DNA of 64,000 bases from Physcia stellaris (lineage: Eukaryota; Ascomycota; Lecanoromycetes; Caliciales; Physciaceae), in the NCBI GenBank assembly GCA_018902385.1, contig JABSSW010000017.1, positions 372,001 to 436,000 of the forward strand, given 5' to 3'. Made by a program: the position numbers and the translations under genes. The notes under the pieces were generated by a model. The model saw nothing but the letters and a program-made list of their open reading frames with translations, was not told the origin of the DNA and ran no database searches. The first letter of the stretch is position 1, and each line of letters begins with the position of its first letter. Below are positions 46,505 to 58,019 of this stretch, one piece after another.

Positions 46505-48367
46505 ATGAGCTTGCCATCCGGTGAGCTCTTCGTACCCACTGTCTGTGGGTCATTTGCTGATTTCAATCAAGCTGCTGGGACTAGTGTTCAAGAAGCACCA
46601 TGGATGAAATATTCGCCTGAGAGAATTGACCCAGGTGACAGCTACGACACTTTCCTTGATGAGCTAGGCTTTCTTTCAAGCAGCCTGGACCAGCGTACCA
46701 AATTCGTAGACGATCTCACCGACCATGTGGATTACTCTACATTTAGATATGCCCGCCAGTCTGAGAATGAGCGCGATTTCAAGAAGATGGTTCTTGCCTT
46801 CCTTGATAAGTGTGGAGCGAAGTATTGGGGCCATATGCAGCGGCGTCACCTCCATGAACCAGACCCAGATAAAGGCTACCTGTATCCTCGTGATGCTCTG
46901 CGTCAGGATTCTAGGTATACTCAGTTCCGTTTCCTCTGCTTTTCCGTTGTCTCCAGATAATCTCTAATACAGAGGTCATTTCAGGTTGATTGAGGTTCTA
47001 GAATCGATGTTTGATTACAAAGCTTCGGCAGTGCACTACGCTGACGTAAGTAGACGCGATCGGCCGTCATATCGAGTGCTCATTGTCGATAACAGAGTCG
47101 AAAGGCTGAGGATCGGCGCGTGATTCCTCATCTTAACCTGCAAGCTTTGAATTGGCCACCCAAGGGCAACGCAACCATACAGAGACAAGGCACAAATTGG
47201 TTCACTGTTCAAATCAACCACGCATCAGATGAAGACTCAGATGCGCCTTTGATTCCTTCCAGAAAGGGTACCTCGTCATCTAGCTTTGAGTTCACGGTTT
47301 GTCAGCGCCCCTGGAAACCACATGGTGCCAGCGAAGCACGTCAGAGGATGGAAGCATACGAAGATGAGAAATTGCCTGTCTCCAGGGAAGGATACGAAGA
47401 TGACACATTGCCGGTTCTCCGTGGCCGGAAATCAAGACCTAGTGCACGTAAGGTTGACTACAATCTTGACAATGGGGATAGCGATTTGGAGACCCTCATG
47501 CACGGACCCAAAGACAAGGAGTCAGCTGAACCACCACGGCCCATAAGTTCAGCGAAAAACCTAGAGAGGAAAAGAGGTCGTGTATCGTCTAGTAATCTTT
47601 TCGACGAGCCGCTTCCCAAGAAGCCTAGAAATCGATTACCATCTCCTCGACGAAAGATCACCAATTCCAGCGGTCAACATTCAGGTTCTGCATTTGCACG
47701 GAATAGCAAATCAAGAAAAGGCGTTCAACAGCCTACACCGCAGAGCGCCCGCTCAAGCGTGTACGCCGAGATCAGTGAAAGTGAGAGCGATGTCGTGATG
47801 GTTGACGACGTCCCCCGTCGTGCAAAGGTAAAGGAAGAAAGGGTAAATGTTAAGCAGGAGCCGTTCCCTGTGGAGGTATGTTGTCTATCCCAGATGGTTT
47901 ACTCTTGCATGGATTTTAATGCACTGTCTCTCACTGGGAGAATCGTCTTTTCATCAATCATTCTAAGAAGATGTCCGTTTTAGTTGCAAGTATCAATACC
48001 GATAACTTGATTGCACCAAAGCTGATGACGAATTCATCTATAGGTCACGCATGGTACCCACCTAGTCGTCTCTGCAAGTAACCAGCCAGACATGGCGCCG
48101 GTCAAGACCACTCTGGGCTCGGTCTCCAGTATCGAGCATTTGTACGAGAAGCTCGCCAAAGCGTGCGAGCTCCGATCCAGCCACTCTGAGAGGATCATCG
48201 CCGTTTCAGTAACGTATCCGTGGTCGAATGAGAAATATCGGCTTCGCAAGGGTGAAGACGAAGATTGGGAGTCTTTCAGAAATGAAGTTGAAAAGGCATG
48301 GGAACGCAATCCTGCTTTCTACGATGAAGGGTGCAAGGTACTCATGCTGCTACACGTGAACAAATGA
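46505..48367 (+). CDS. Uncharacterised 524-aa basic, mostly disordered protein
   Basis: Four exons (46505-46914, 46985-47045, 47096-47875, 48044-48367) add to 1575 nt. The N-terminal part looks folded (LDELGFLSSSLDQRTKFVDD, KKMVLAFLDKCGAKYWGHMQ). The middle is low complexity, with a doubled YEDEKLPV/YEDDTLPV block and basic stretches (KKPRNRLPSPRRK) that could be nuclear localisation signals. Lysine-rich sites such as VKEERVNVKQEPFP resemble sumoylation consensus (VKxE/VKQE). The C-terminal exon looks folded again (VSSIEHLYEKLAKACELRS, IIAVSVTYPWSNEKYRLRKG). I infer a nuclear protein; I do not recognise the family. Confidence 0.72.
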
Positions 48368-49121
48368 GCTGCTTTTTCACCATGGCTGAGAGATTACGAG
48401 AATGAGAATGACAAAGAGTATCTGTTGCTTATTTCCAGCATCTATAACAAGACCTCTAGACGAGCAAGGAGTGAGTGACGAAAGTTGCAGCACTCGTTGC
48501 AGACGCCGCCTCAGTCAAATGCTTAGTTTCACTAATCAGGTGTGGGAACCCAGGTAGCTTTATGCCCATTTGGTACCAAAACTCTGACGGACGGACGTTT
48601 GCTTGACTTGGTACGAAATCAGCAAATCGTACCGTTCTCATAACACATTCACATGCTTTGTGCCAAGAACGGGTACGCCTCCCGTCACAAACTGTACACC
48701 AGTGGCGATGCATATCAGTGGCGATGCACGAGAGGCCCAGTTGCACCGTACCAGAACATGGGATACACTTGTATGGGATATTCAGTCTCACAAATACCGT
48801 GATAATTATCTGCATTAGAACAAGAACTTCCATCGAAAGCTAGTATTAGACCAGGTGCCATATAGTGTTCGCAGGATCTACCTAGCAACTGGCTCAACCC
48901 CTACTCATAAAGCGACTGAATAATCCACCGGCTACATTCCTAGCCAGATTACCCGAATAGAAGGCACTCGAAGCCAAAGTCGACGCCTGGCTGAATTTAT
49001 CACATCGTGAGAAAGCAAGGGTATTGGTAATCGTAAGCGTCAAGGCGATAGCTACACAAACGCATTAGCATCAATCACTCTTTCTCTATCCACACGTTCC
49101 TCATTCCTAATATCCCTTCCC
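48368..49121. other. Convergent intergenic region with a small direct repeat
   Basis: A 13-bp sequence (CAGTGGCGATGCA) occurs twice with a 16-bp period at 48700-48712 and 48716-48728. A 7-bp inverted pair (GGTACGA..TCGTACC) lies near 48610-48635. No gene or structured RNA family recognised. Confidence 0.45.
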
Positions 49122-49765
49122 CTACCCTAACAACCCCCCAAGAACTGAAACAGCAAGGAAGACCAACTCACCAATCAAAATCAACCAAATCGGATTCTTG
49201 AACCTCACCAGCGCCAATATCCCCAACACGATCCACAGCGCCGGCTGCACATACACACTCAACCAGAAAAACCGCTTGTCGGTCATGTTCTGGCTCTGCT
49301 TCGCATTGCCCATGTCATCTGTGCCCCCACTGCGATCCTGCGATTCGAAAACCCAGTGAGAGTCGCCCGTTGCGGTATCCACCTCGTTCCACCATCGCAG
49401 CCCGACGAGGCGTCGCCCGGCGATGTTCTTGAGATAGTAGAAGTCGGCGGCGAGGAGGAGCATTGTGACTATGAATATGAAGACACTAGATAGGGGGAGG
49501 GGATGGTTAGCGGGCGATTTGCAGTTAGGAAATGCGCCCGGGAAAAAGCTAAAGGGGGAGAGATACTAGCTGTTGGAGAAGATGTAGATGCCGAAGAGGT
49601 AGACGAGCAGGGAGGCTATCGCGAACGTTAGCCCTTGCGCTCTCTGTTCGGGCGATTTGGGGACAACTCACAGACTCGAAAGCCGAGGAAGCAGAGGAGC
49701 GTTATTGGGTGCGAGGAGAGCCGCCAGCTTAGCTCGCCTGGCCGAGGCGTGCTTTGTTGTTCCAT
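49122..49765 (-). CDS. TVP23: TVP23, Golgi membrane protein
   Basis: Small late-Golgi membrane protein involved in vesicle traffic. Three exons (49765-49672, 49615-49567, 49485-49122) give 168 aa, slightly below the usual 190-200 aa. Helix 1 is [20 protein letters not shown] (junction of exons 1 and 2), helix 2 is [15 protein letters not shown]. The family block [20 protein letters not shown] followed by [11 protein letters not shown] is unmistakable. Helices 3 and 4 follow ([40 protein letters not shown]). Confidence 0.93.
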
Positions 49766-51175
49766 TGTGGGTGGAGCTTCCCGTGTGGGAGACTGAGAAA
49801 TGGGCGGGCGAGGCTAAGGGATAGCTGCAACGTTGCTCTTAGTTGAAGCTTTGATGCTGTAGGGCTGAGGCTGAGCGCGCTTGGCGGCTGCGCTTATGGC
49901 ACCCCTGTGAGCCCATCGAATTCTGAAGACATCCTCCACTACCTACTGCTTCTCACAGTCATTGATCCAATTAGACCGCATGCTTGATGTTCGTCATGAC
50001 ATCTGTATTAACCTCTAAAGGTATGTCATAGCACTCTTATACTTGTCGTAAGCAACATCAGATGATGAATCCAAAACCCCAATTTTTCTTTTAGGAAGAG
50101 CCGGAAAAGGCATGGTGGCATCGACATATGTCACCGTCGATGCTTAGAAATGGGTCTCTGACTTTGAGCTCTATATCTTCTAGACATCATATCGTTGTTG
50201 AGGATATCTACTGATTGATCAAGGTTAGGCGGTCACTATTATCATTGGGTTGAGCTCGAAGCTTGTCTTGGAGAATTGTACATGTTACGTCTACTTCATG
50301 AGAATGAAATTGGCACTTAGTGGTTTGCTCGGCCTAGCCAATCTCTATGTTCAGATGCGGTTCTTCAAGTAGGGCCATGTATTGGCATAATAACCGCCTG
50401 CGATCAATCGAAGCTCTGGAGAAATGTCCCTCAATAACACAAGCCGCCAAAACGCTATCAAAAGACCACCAGCAATACCCCCAATTTATAGCCCTACACG
50501 CAGGGCCAAAGCCAGCAAAGGCTGAAATTTAAGCTGCGTTTGTGTTCTAACAACACGTAATTAGCTTATAAAAAAATCTAGGCAGCCATATCCATATAGA
50601 TGGCATGCACGAAATATCCGCCATCTTATCCCTGCTGTGCCGTTCATATACCAGTGAAATCTACTATGCAGGCATTCGAGAACTCCATCTATTGAAATCC
50701 CGGCGGTGCGAAGCAGCTCTTTTTAATCTGCGCACGCTTTGACTCCCTGACGGATGAGTTTCTTGATGCAGCCGGCTTTTCCCTAGTCGTCGCCCTCCAG
50801 CTGATTCAAAAGCGATATAGCGTTTGGGCACCTTTCTCTAAACACTCAATTCACAAAGCGTCTTTTCATGGCGGCCAGCAGTCGAAATTTGGATCCAAGT
50901 TGGCAAACATCTCCTTCTTCGAATTCATAGCTTTGCAACGAACACTTACTGCTTCAGTCGGTGATACGAAGGTGCCATCGAGTGAATGAATCGAAAAAAG
51001 CCATCTGTCAGTACGACATGAACCCGAAAGTCCGACGTGTTCGTTCAGCAAATGGAGTCAAGTACAAATTCCCGTTGATGGGCCGGCAGCAGTCGGTGAT
51101 ATTGATGTTGGTATATTAATTCCAGCACTAAAACTACTCCTATAATACTCCTACAATGCAATATACTACTCGAGG
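49766..51175. other. Intergenic region
   Basis: About 1.4 kb holding the TVP23 promoter and the 3' flank of the SEC-C gene. No gene or repeat recognised. Confidence 0.4.
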
Positions 51176-52196
51176 CTATAAGCCCACCGAAGCCTTCCGA
51201 GCGGTGGCCATCTCCTCCTCGAATTTACCCCTCGTCTGCTGGGTCTCGCCTCGTGCCTTAGCAGAGCGTTTCTCAAGTAGATACAAGAGTTCTTCTAAGC
51301 ATTCTTCTCCGGAGTCGCGAGCCTTGTCGACCATCACGAGAGCAGCCATCTCGCCGTCATCGACGCGTAGTATAGTGCCAAACCTGTCCACGTCACCCGA
51401 ACCATGATATACGACGAAGTGACCGATTTTCATACTGTGGACGCCCTCAGGGAAGAGTTGCTTCGCGATTCCTATTTCTCCGAGTCACTAGTGGCCAGAT
51501 ATTATCAAAAGGTAACCAGGAAAGAACGTACTCAAGCAGCTGTCTATCAAGAACTTGCCGTAACCTTCGTCTTGGCGTTCGCACTCTTGGAAGACGCAGG
51601 ACTCCGTCTTTGCCATGACCTGGAACCGATCTTGAGCGGGGTGTAGCTGAGCCAAATGTGTAAGCAGACACGTAAGATTTGGTCCGCATCGAGCTTCCTG
51701 ACCTTCAATGCCATGCAGCATGCCTTGAACTTCCTGCCCGAACCACAAGGGCAGCTGGCGTTGCGGCCAGGCCTCTTTGCTTGCTCGGCCATTGCTCGGT
51801 AATCGTCTCGAATAGCAGTGGTGCCTGAACTAAGAGATCCTATCGATGGATCAGTAGATCGATTGTTTGAAGGTAGGCTTCTACCTGCTCGATCTTGGAT
51901 ATCGTCAAGAGCCGATCCTGTAAATTGAGTGTCCTTGGAGTAAAAAGGTTTCTGAAGTAGACTGGCGGATGCTGTCAAGTGAGGTCAGACGAGGTGAATG
52001 GAGGTGAATGATACTCAGATCTTTCCGGAACGGATGAGCAGATGCCCGAATTCCGACGGGATCTGGATGAATGCTCACTACCTTTGCCCTGAGGGTTTTC
52101 ATTATTGTTTGCATTGATGGCCCTGCTTATCGTATTGAAATGATTAGTTGATTTACATGCGTTGCCTATCACAGAAATAACGCTCTCATGACTCAT
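51176..52196 (-). CDS. SEC-C zinc-motif protein, function unknown
   Basis: Four exons (52196-52082, 51971-51703, 51646-51532, 51477-51176) total 801 nt, 266 aa. An Asn/Ser-rich N-terminus leads to a SEC-C motif, GRNASCPCGSGRKFKACCM, at about residues 108-126; its CxCx(8)CC ligand set binds zinc in SecA and many unrelated proteins. A middle segment (ESCVFQECERQDEGYGKFLI) and a C-terminal part (MKIGHFVVYHGSGDVDRFGT, then an acidic helix EECLEELLYLLEKRSAKARG) follow. Introns were placed so that each exon keeps coding character; the third (54 bp) is the least certain. The motif is evident, the role is not. Confidence 0.72.
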
Positions 52197-53628
52197 TGAT
52201 TGATGACACCGTCAATGCTGACTGTTTTTGGCAGTCTAGTGCACGTTGAAGCTAACTACGCAGCGTGAATAGGGCGCGTTGCTGTCTACACAGAACAGAG
52301 AAATAAACACAGGGATATATAACAACCACGACTTTCCTCTTTCCAAATGGTAGACTCGCGTTATAAGTACGCTGCCGCCCCGGTAAGGATCCTCTTTGTG
52401 ACTGGTATGGAACCTCGACTTCTGGGCATCGAGTACTGTGGTTAGCTCCAATGACCATTTACAACCCGCAGTATTACAAGACTTTATCCACTTCCGCGCC
52501 GAGGTCTGGTATAGTATGTGTCTGTTTTCCTTTTCTCTAGCTTCATCTGACCTCCCAGTAGCGTTATGTAGCATTGGTAAAGAGGTATCGGGACATTACC
52601 AGCTTCTTTTCGCTGATGCTTTCACCAATCGTCGTAGGGTATAGCACCAACTGCTGGTAGACATCTTTCATGGTTTTCGGATCCCTGATTGTGGGAAGGT
52701 CCCCAAGCTTTGATTCGGCTCTCTGGTGAGATAGGACACCAACCGTGTTCGTCTTTTAGGTCCCAGCCACAGGAAGCTGAGCGCTGATCCTCTTCTCGTT
52801 ATTTGAATTCGGGTTCGGTGTTTTGGCATGTAGATGACATCGGTGCCAGTTGGTGAACTTGCCTCTGTCATGTCCGGCTCCCAATTGTCGCCCTGATTGT
52901 ACTTAGTACTTGTGACCTTTGGAGGCCTAATGTAAGGCACATTAGTGTTGCGGTTCGGTTCTTGCTTTTCTACGGCTCTATTATCAATGAGACAGTATTT
53001 AAGACAAGAGACAATTGTGAAGGCCCTTGTCGTTTCCCAAATTTATCACGATGATGCGAAATCTGAAGTTGTAAGATTTGGGAAGGACTGTGTTAAGAGC
53101 AGATCTGCCCTCAAGCTCAAGGGTTTGACACCACAACACGCTCGGAAATTACGCATTATAATTTCATATTAGCCATATTACATTCAACTAATTGGAACAG
53201 CAGGTACGTCGGTTTACATGGTAGCTACGACGCCCGGCTACCATGGCCACTTGGCGGCTCAAAATGCTGAGTTCAGGTCAATGGTGGTGCCGCCTACGGT
53301 CCTCCCCCGGTTCGATTCCCCAATCGACCCCTTTCGAATTTCGAAATTTCTCGGAACTGAAACCCCTGAGAGCTTCGGCTCGACGACGGGGTTTGTGTAT
53401 CTCCCACCGAGGAAGCCCCGCCGGCTTCCTCTGTGGGAGTAGACTTTTGTTTAATTTTGGCATGGATGTTTAATAGCTGGTGGTGGTCAAAGCCCCCATC
53501 CTCGTACTGATTTTATTTGCCGCGGTCAGTTGATTCAAATCTGTCATGGCTATATCCTGCTACTTGAGAATGCTTTTGCTTTCGGCTGCTTGTGCAGAAG
53601 TGTTTAGCAAATTTCGTGAGCATCTAAT
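52197..53628. other. Intergenic region upstream of the LYS9-like fragment
   Basis: About 1.4 kb. I searched all frames for the missing N-terminal half of LYS9 and saw nothing resembling its dinucleotide-binding fold. A GGTTCGATTCC string near 53309 looks like a tRNA B-box but no tRNA can be folded around it. Confidence 0.4.
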
Positions 53629-54649
53629 GTGCTTAAGCCCCGTACGTGCGATGTTTTTCTGAACCTTGTTACAGCTGAACATGCAAACAACCTCCTTGGC
53701 TTCAAATTCTCCTGGTCTCCGCGCGGAGCGCTGCTATCACAGCTCAACTCTGCGCAATTCCTATCAGAAGGCAAGACGGTGGAAATTTCGAACAAGCATC
53801 TTATGGGCGTCGCAAAACCCTACTTTGTCCTCGACGGGTATGACTTCGTCGCCTATCCCAATCGCAACTCTGTCCCATCTCGTGATTTCTACAACATACC
53901 CGAAGCCGATACTGTCATTCGCGGTTCTCTCCGGTATCAAGGGAATCCAGCCTTCGTCAAAGCACTAACCGACCTCGGCTGGTTGGATACCCAGGCAAAG
54001 GATTGGCTGAAACCCGGGTTGACCTGGGCAGAAGTGACGCACAAAGCCATCGGTTCGCGTGATACCAGCGAGAGGTACGTTTCCCAGATTTATTGGCTTG
54101 TTGAGGGCGACACTGATAATTTGCTAAGTTCTCTAATCGCGCGAGTGAAAGAACTCTGTAGATTCCCCAACGAGACCGAGAGCGATCGTATCATCGACGG
54201 ACTTCGATGGATCGGCCTCTTCTCATCCGAGCAGGCTACTGTGCGTAGCGGGAATCTCCTCGACACACTGTGTGCTCAATTGGAGAAAGAGCTCAGCTAT
54301 CGGCCTGGGGAGCGAGACCTTGTGATCTTGCAGCATAAGTTCGTAATTGAGTGGGATGGTGGCAAGAGGGTACGTATGCTACTATGCCAGATTCCGATCC
54401 AATTTAATTGACAGATATTCTCAGGAAACCCACATTTCCACTCTCGAGCTTTACGGGGACCCGGAAGGCTATTCAGCGATGGCCAAATGCGTAGGAGTGA
54501 CTTGCGGCATTGCGGCTCAATTGCTACTCGATGGCCACCAGGCGCTCAAGACCCCAGGCGTCTTTGCCCCCTACAAGAAGGAGATCTGCGATCCGATCAG
54601 AGAACTCGTGGAAATGGAAGGGATTAAGATGGTTGAGCGGATTCTGTAG
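53629..54649 (+). pseudogene. N-terminally truncated saccharopine reductase (LYS9-like) copy
   Basis: Corresponds to the C-terminal two thirds of saccharopine dehydrogenase (NADP+, L-glutamate-forming), the penultimate enzyme of fungal lysine synthesis. Three exons (53629-54074, 54129-54369, 54425-54649) join in frame to 303 codons. Conserved blocks: NLLGFKFSWSPRGALLSQLN, LMGVAKPYFVLDGYDFVAYP, SRDFYNIPEADTVIRGSLRY, RIIDGLRWIGLFSSEQ, LYGDPEGYSAMAKCVGVTCG and the ending YKKEICDPIRELVEMEGIKM. Missing is the N-terminal Rossmann part (roughly the first 150-190 residues of the usual 450), and there is no in-frame ATG at the left end. Both introns and the whole remaining frame are intact. Probably a partial duplicate of a full-length gene elsewhere. 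Confidence 0.85.
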
Positions 54650-55584
54650 AGGCGTGAGCTGGTGGCTCTTGCGAGGCCAAACACTATTTTAGCTACTATG
54701 GTATCCCTATCCTCGTTCTCCACCGCAAACTCGAAATCTACTAGGCACCGACGAACGATGCTCAGCTTTGCTGGAATGGCCAATATCCTTATCTCCTTCG
54801 CCTTAGGTTGCTCTCTGTCAGTAACCACTCTCCGCCATAAATGAAATTGGGGAGATGGGTAATTGCTTTCGCACAGGAGCGCTCTGGACGCACAGACCCG
54901 CGGTTAAGGGGGGTGGATGACGAATGGAGCGCTTCTCGGATCGAGGAAGATGAAGACCTGGACGAGAAGGAGTACAGAAGTTGAATTGGCCCCTGCAGGA
55001 AGGAACTGAAGGTACCAAAAAGAGTTTAGATGCTTTGATCGCTAATGTCATCGACACCCTTCCTCCACCATCACAAACAACAATCTTGGATACTTTGCGT
55101 CTAGCCAAGCTGAGCCTCTTATCCCATAGCCTGCCAGCAATCGGTGTAATGGCTCCTAGACATCCCTTTTCCACTCCGATGTTTGCGAGCCTTGGGAAAA
55201 GCTTCAGCGACGGAAGACAGCTTCTGTTGATTTATATTTCCATGCTTTGTCTCAACCACGAGTACCTGTTCTGCTGCATTGATAGTTGGATGGACTGAAG
55301 ATGATGAATTGGAGATGTCAGCTAGGCAACAGAGAGGATATTGCTCAATAACCTTTAAGGAGGAAGATCATGGACATTAGTTTGATAGGAAAGCAGGAAA
55401 GGACTCTGCTAGGAGATGACCGCTGGAGTATCCTCGTCGTAGGTTCCTTTCAAGTTTATTTGGATGACTGTGAGCTTTCCAAACTCCTCGCTGAACTAGC
55501 CCATTGCTCGCAAGGACCTACAACGCCGACCTCGGAAGATGAGTCGAACGTCTGTATTGCCTATCAAGATTGCGTCTGGCAAGA
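54650..55584. other. Convergent intergenic region
   Basis: About 0.9 kb between the 3' ends of the LYS9-like fragment and the G6PDH gene. Short frames only. Confidence 0.4.
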
Positions 55585-57466
55585 TCATTGCTTCTCACCC
55601 AGATACTGATACCCCTTAACGAACTCCCCCAGCTTCGCCGGGCCATCCGAGCCTGCACTCATCAGTCTCTCCTCTTGTCCTTGATTCGTGAAGTGTATTC
55701 GTGAAGTGTGGACTCACCATAAGCGTAGCCCTCCGGTACGATCTCCTTATCCTCCTCAATACTCTTCAGCAACGGCGTCCATATCTTCCAACTAGCCTCC
55801 AGCTCATCTTCCCTCACACTAAGGCTGAAATCACCCTCAATGGCATCCTTTAGCAGCGCCTCATACGCCTCCGGCAAGTCAGGGTTATCCACAGTGCCCT
55901 CATACGTGAGATCCAGCTCTGTGGCGATAGTCTTGATGGCAAGTTCAGGGGACTTGGCGTTCATCTTTAGCCGCACGCCTTCTTTGGGCTGGATCTGGAT
56001 GATGAGCTCGTTGTGCAGTGTGTCGTCGAGCATAGCGGCGGTGGTGTCTTTAAGTTGGATTCGGATTTCGGTTTTGGATCCTGAAAGAGCTATTTCGCGA
56101 ACACTATTCAGCACTCTGATGATGCTCCGGGGGTCCTCTCAATGGGGGTCTTACCTTTACCAGCTTTCAGGATGAAGGGGACGCCTTCCCACCTTGCATT
56201 TTTGACGTAGGCGACAGTTGTGCAGAAAGTTGCACAGCGAGAGTCTTCGGGGACCGTGTCGTCGTCTTTATAGCCTGGCTTCTCGCCATCCTCTGATTTA
56301 CTGTACTGGCCGAGAATTGTATTCTTCATTTCGACAGGCGGCACCAGGCGGAGAACGCGAGCCTGTATTACATAAATACAGGAATAATTCAAACAATGGT
56401 GCATGATACCTTTTCTTGCCGTAAGTCCTCGGCCGAGAACGAGCCCGGTCGTTCCATGGTTATGAGAGCAAGAATTTGTGTCAGATCTGTGCGAGTCAGC
56501 TATTCAACCCAGACTACACAAACAGCGTGATCCTACGGTTTTGCATGATATCGCGAATGACACCAACGTCGTCGAAATAGCCACCTCGGCCTTCGGTGCC
56601 GATGCCTTCTGACATGGATATCTAAACTACAATCAGATTGAGCCTGTAGTCCATCGCCTAGGGAATCTACCTGAATATTGTCGATGTGACTACAATCCCA
56701 CACAGCGCCAAACATAGGATTGCCAAATCTGAGTACAAGCATATTCTTTACCATTTCCTTTCCCAGGTAATGGTCTATGCGGAATATCTCTTTTTCGCTC
56801 CAATTAGGCGCTAATTTCTTGTGAAGTTCGACTGAGGTCTCTAAATCTCTTCCAAATGGTTTCTCGACCTAATGCTGGGTCAATCCTCTTACTCTCCTCC
56901 CGTCTTTGATAGAGAACTTACTATAAGTCTTGAGACCCCACCTTCATTCTTACAGCATCGTTTCAATTGCTCGGAAACAGGGACATAAATGTTTGGCGGT
57001 AGAGCCATATAGAAAAGACGATGCTGCTCCTTATCTTTGTCCTTGAAACTCTCCATCAAGTCTCGCAAGTCCTCAAAGGATTTGTCCCCTTCGTCTGTTT
57101 TGAGAGTGATGTAGTGACACATCTCGCAGAACTGGGAGCATTTCTTCGCCATTTTGTCGTTTTGAGGGTCAATGGATTTCGTCATGTGATCGGTAAAATC
57201 TTCATGGCTCATGGGCGTCGGATCTATGCCTACGACCTTGGTGCTCGAGGGTAGAATATCTCTTCTGTACTATGAGAAAAATAAGAAACCAAAAGACTAG
57301 CAGAAGATATCGATCAATAGAGTAATTGACTTACGAGATTGAATAGCGCCGGATACTGTGGGAGTTAAGTACAGTTCGGGAACAAGATAAAGGCATAGCT
57401 CACGAGCTTCTTTGCTGCTAGGTCGCCAGAAGCGCCTAGGAGCACGATAACAGTATCATCGTCCAT
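55585..57466 (-). CDS. Glucose-6-phosphate 1-dehydrogenase, divergent form
   Basis: Oxidises glucose 6-phosphate to 6-phosphogluconolactone, reducing NADP+ (entry to the pentose phosphate pathway). Nine exons (57466-57404, 57355-57335, 57269-56922, 56868-56671, 56621-56537, 56486-56410, 56362-56155, 56113-55718, 55652-55585) total 1464 nt, 487 aa. The NADP-binding motif is [16 protein letters not shown] at residues 6-21, the catalytic block [20 protein letters not shown] is intact, and the C-terminus reads [19 protein letters not shown]. Exon 2 is only 21 nt (Tyr-Pro-Ala-Leu-Phe-Asn-Leu). The protein lacks the 20-30 residues that usually precede the nucleotide fold, and several surface segments differ from the housekeeping enzyme, so it may be a paralogue. 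I therefore leave the symbol empty. Confidence 0.9.
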
Positions 57467-58019
57467 TGCGTTCGGTGATGACTGAGTCCGCTTTCAATTA
57501 ATTAATCAATAGATCTGCTTCCGTAGCAAACGGACGCCTGAAATAAGTAATAGGTCGGAAGCAAATCCATCTAACCGTTATCATTGGCGAGGGTACAGTG
57601 TTTACACCAGAAAATAGAGACTTTGGATAGTAAAGCTTTACACTTTTCCACATACATGTCTGGTGTTGATGTAGAGACACTACGTCACCGGTAACCCAGA
57701 ACTTCCAATTCTCAAATGCCTAGGGTTAGAGCAAGGGATGAAGCAGGCTTGGCAGGGCTGCCATTAGAGAATAAGTAGAGGTATCACCCCCGTTCGGCTC
57801 ACAGTGACAGCGACATAAGACTGGGTTAGGACGAGTCAAGCATGCCATTGGCCACAAAAATGCATTGCTGATGGGGTATCATATATCTCCACCTACACTA
57901 ACGCCAATCCTCATATATGCAAGCTGCTGTGTGATATGCTTTTAATTTCCTTTCCTAAGTCGTCCAGCGGTAAACACACCTTTTACCTTTCTTCACGAGG
58001 CCCAACAGAACACTCTTGC
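57467..58019. promoter_or_regulatory. G6PDH upstream region and TAF2 3' flank
   Basis: 553 bp that must hold the G6PDH promoter and the TAF2 3' UTR. A possible splice acceptor directly before the G6PDH ATG leaves room for an extra 5' exon here. Nothing else recognised. Confidence 0.35.

Noticed and set aside
48605-48640. GGTACGA/TCGTACC inverted repeat as a terminator or element end
   Set aside because: Only 7 bp per arm, no associated features, and hairpin terminators are not expected in a fungal nuclear genome.
53300-53330. tRNA-like B-box (GGTTCGATTCC)
   Set aside because: The T-stem does not pair, no A-box lies at a suitable distance, and no acceptor stem forms.
55685-55712. Two copies of a 13-bp unit (ATTCGTGAAGTGT) as a regulatory repeat
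   Set aside because: They fall inside the last G6PDH intron and look like a simple tandem slip.
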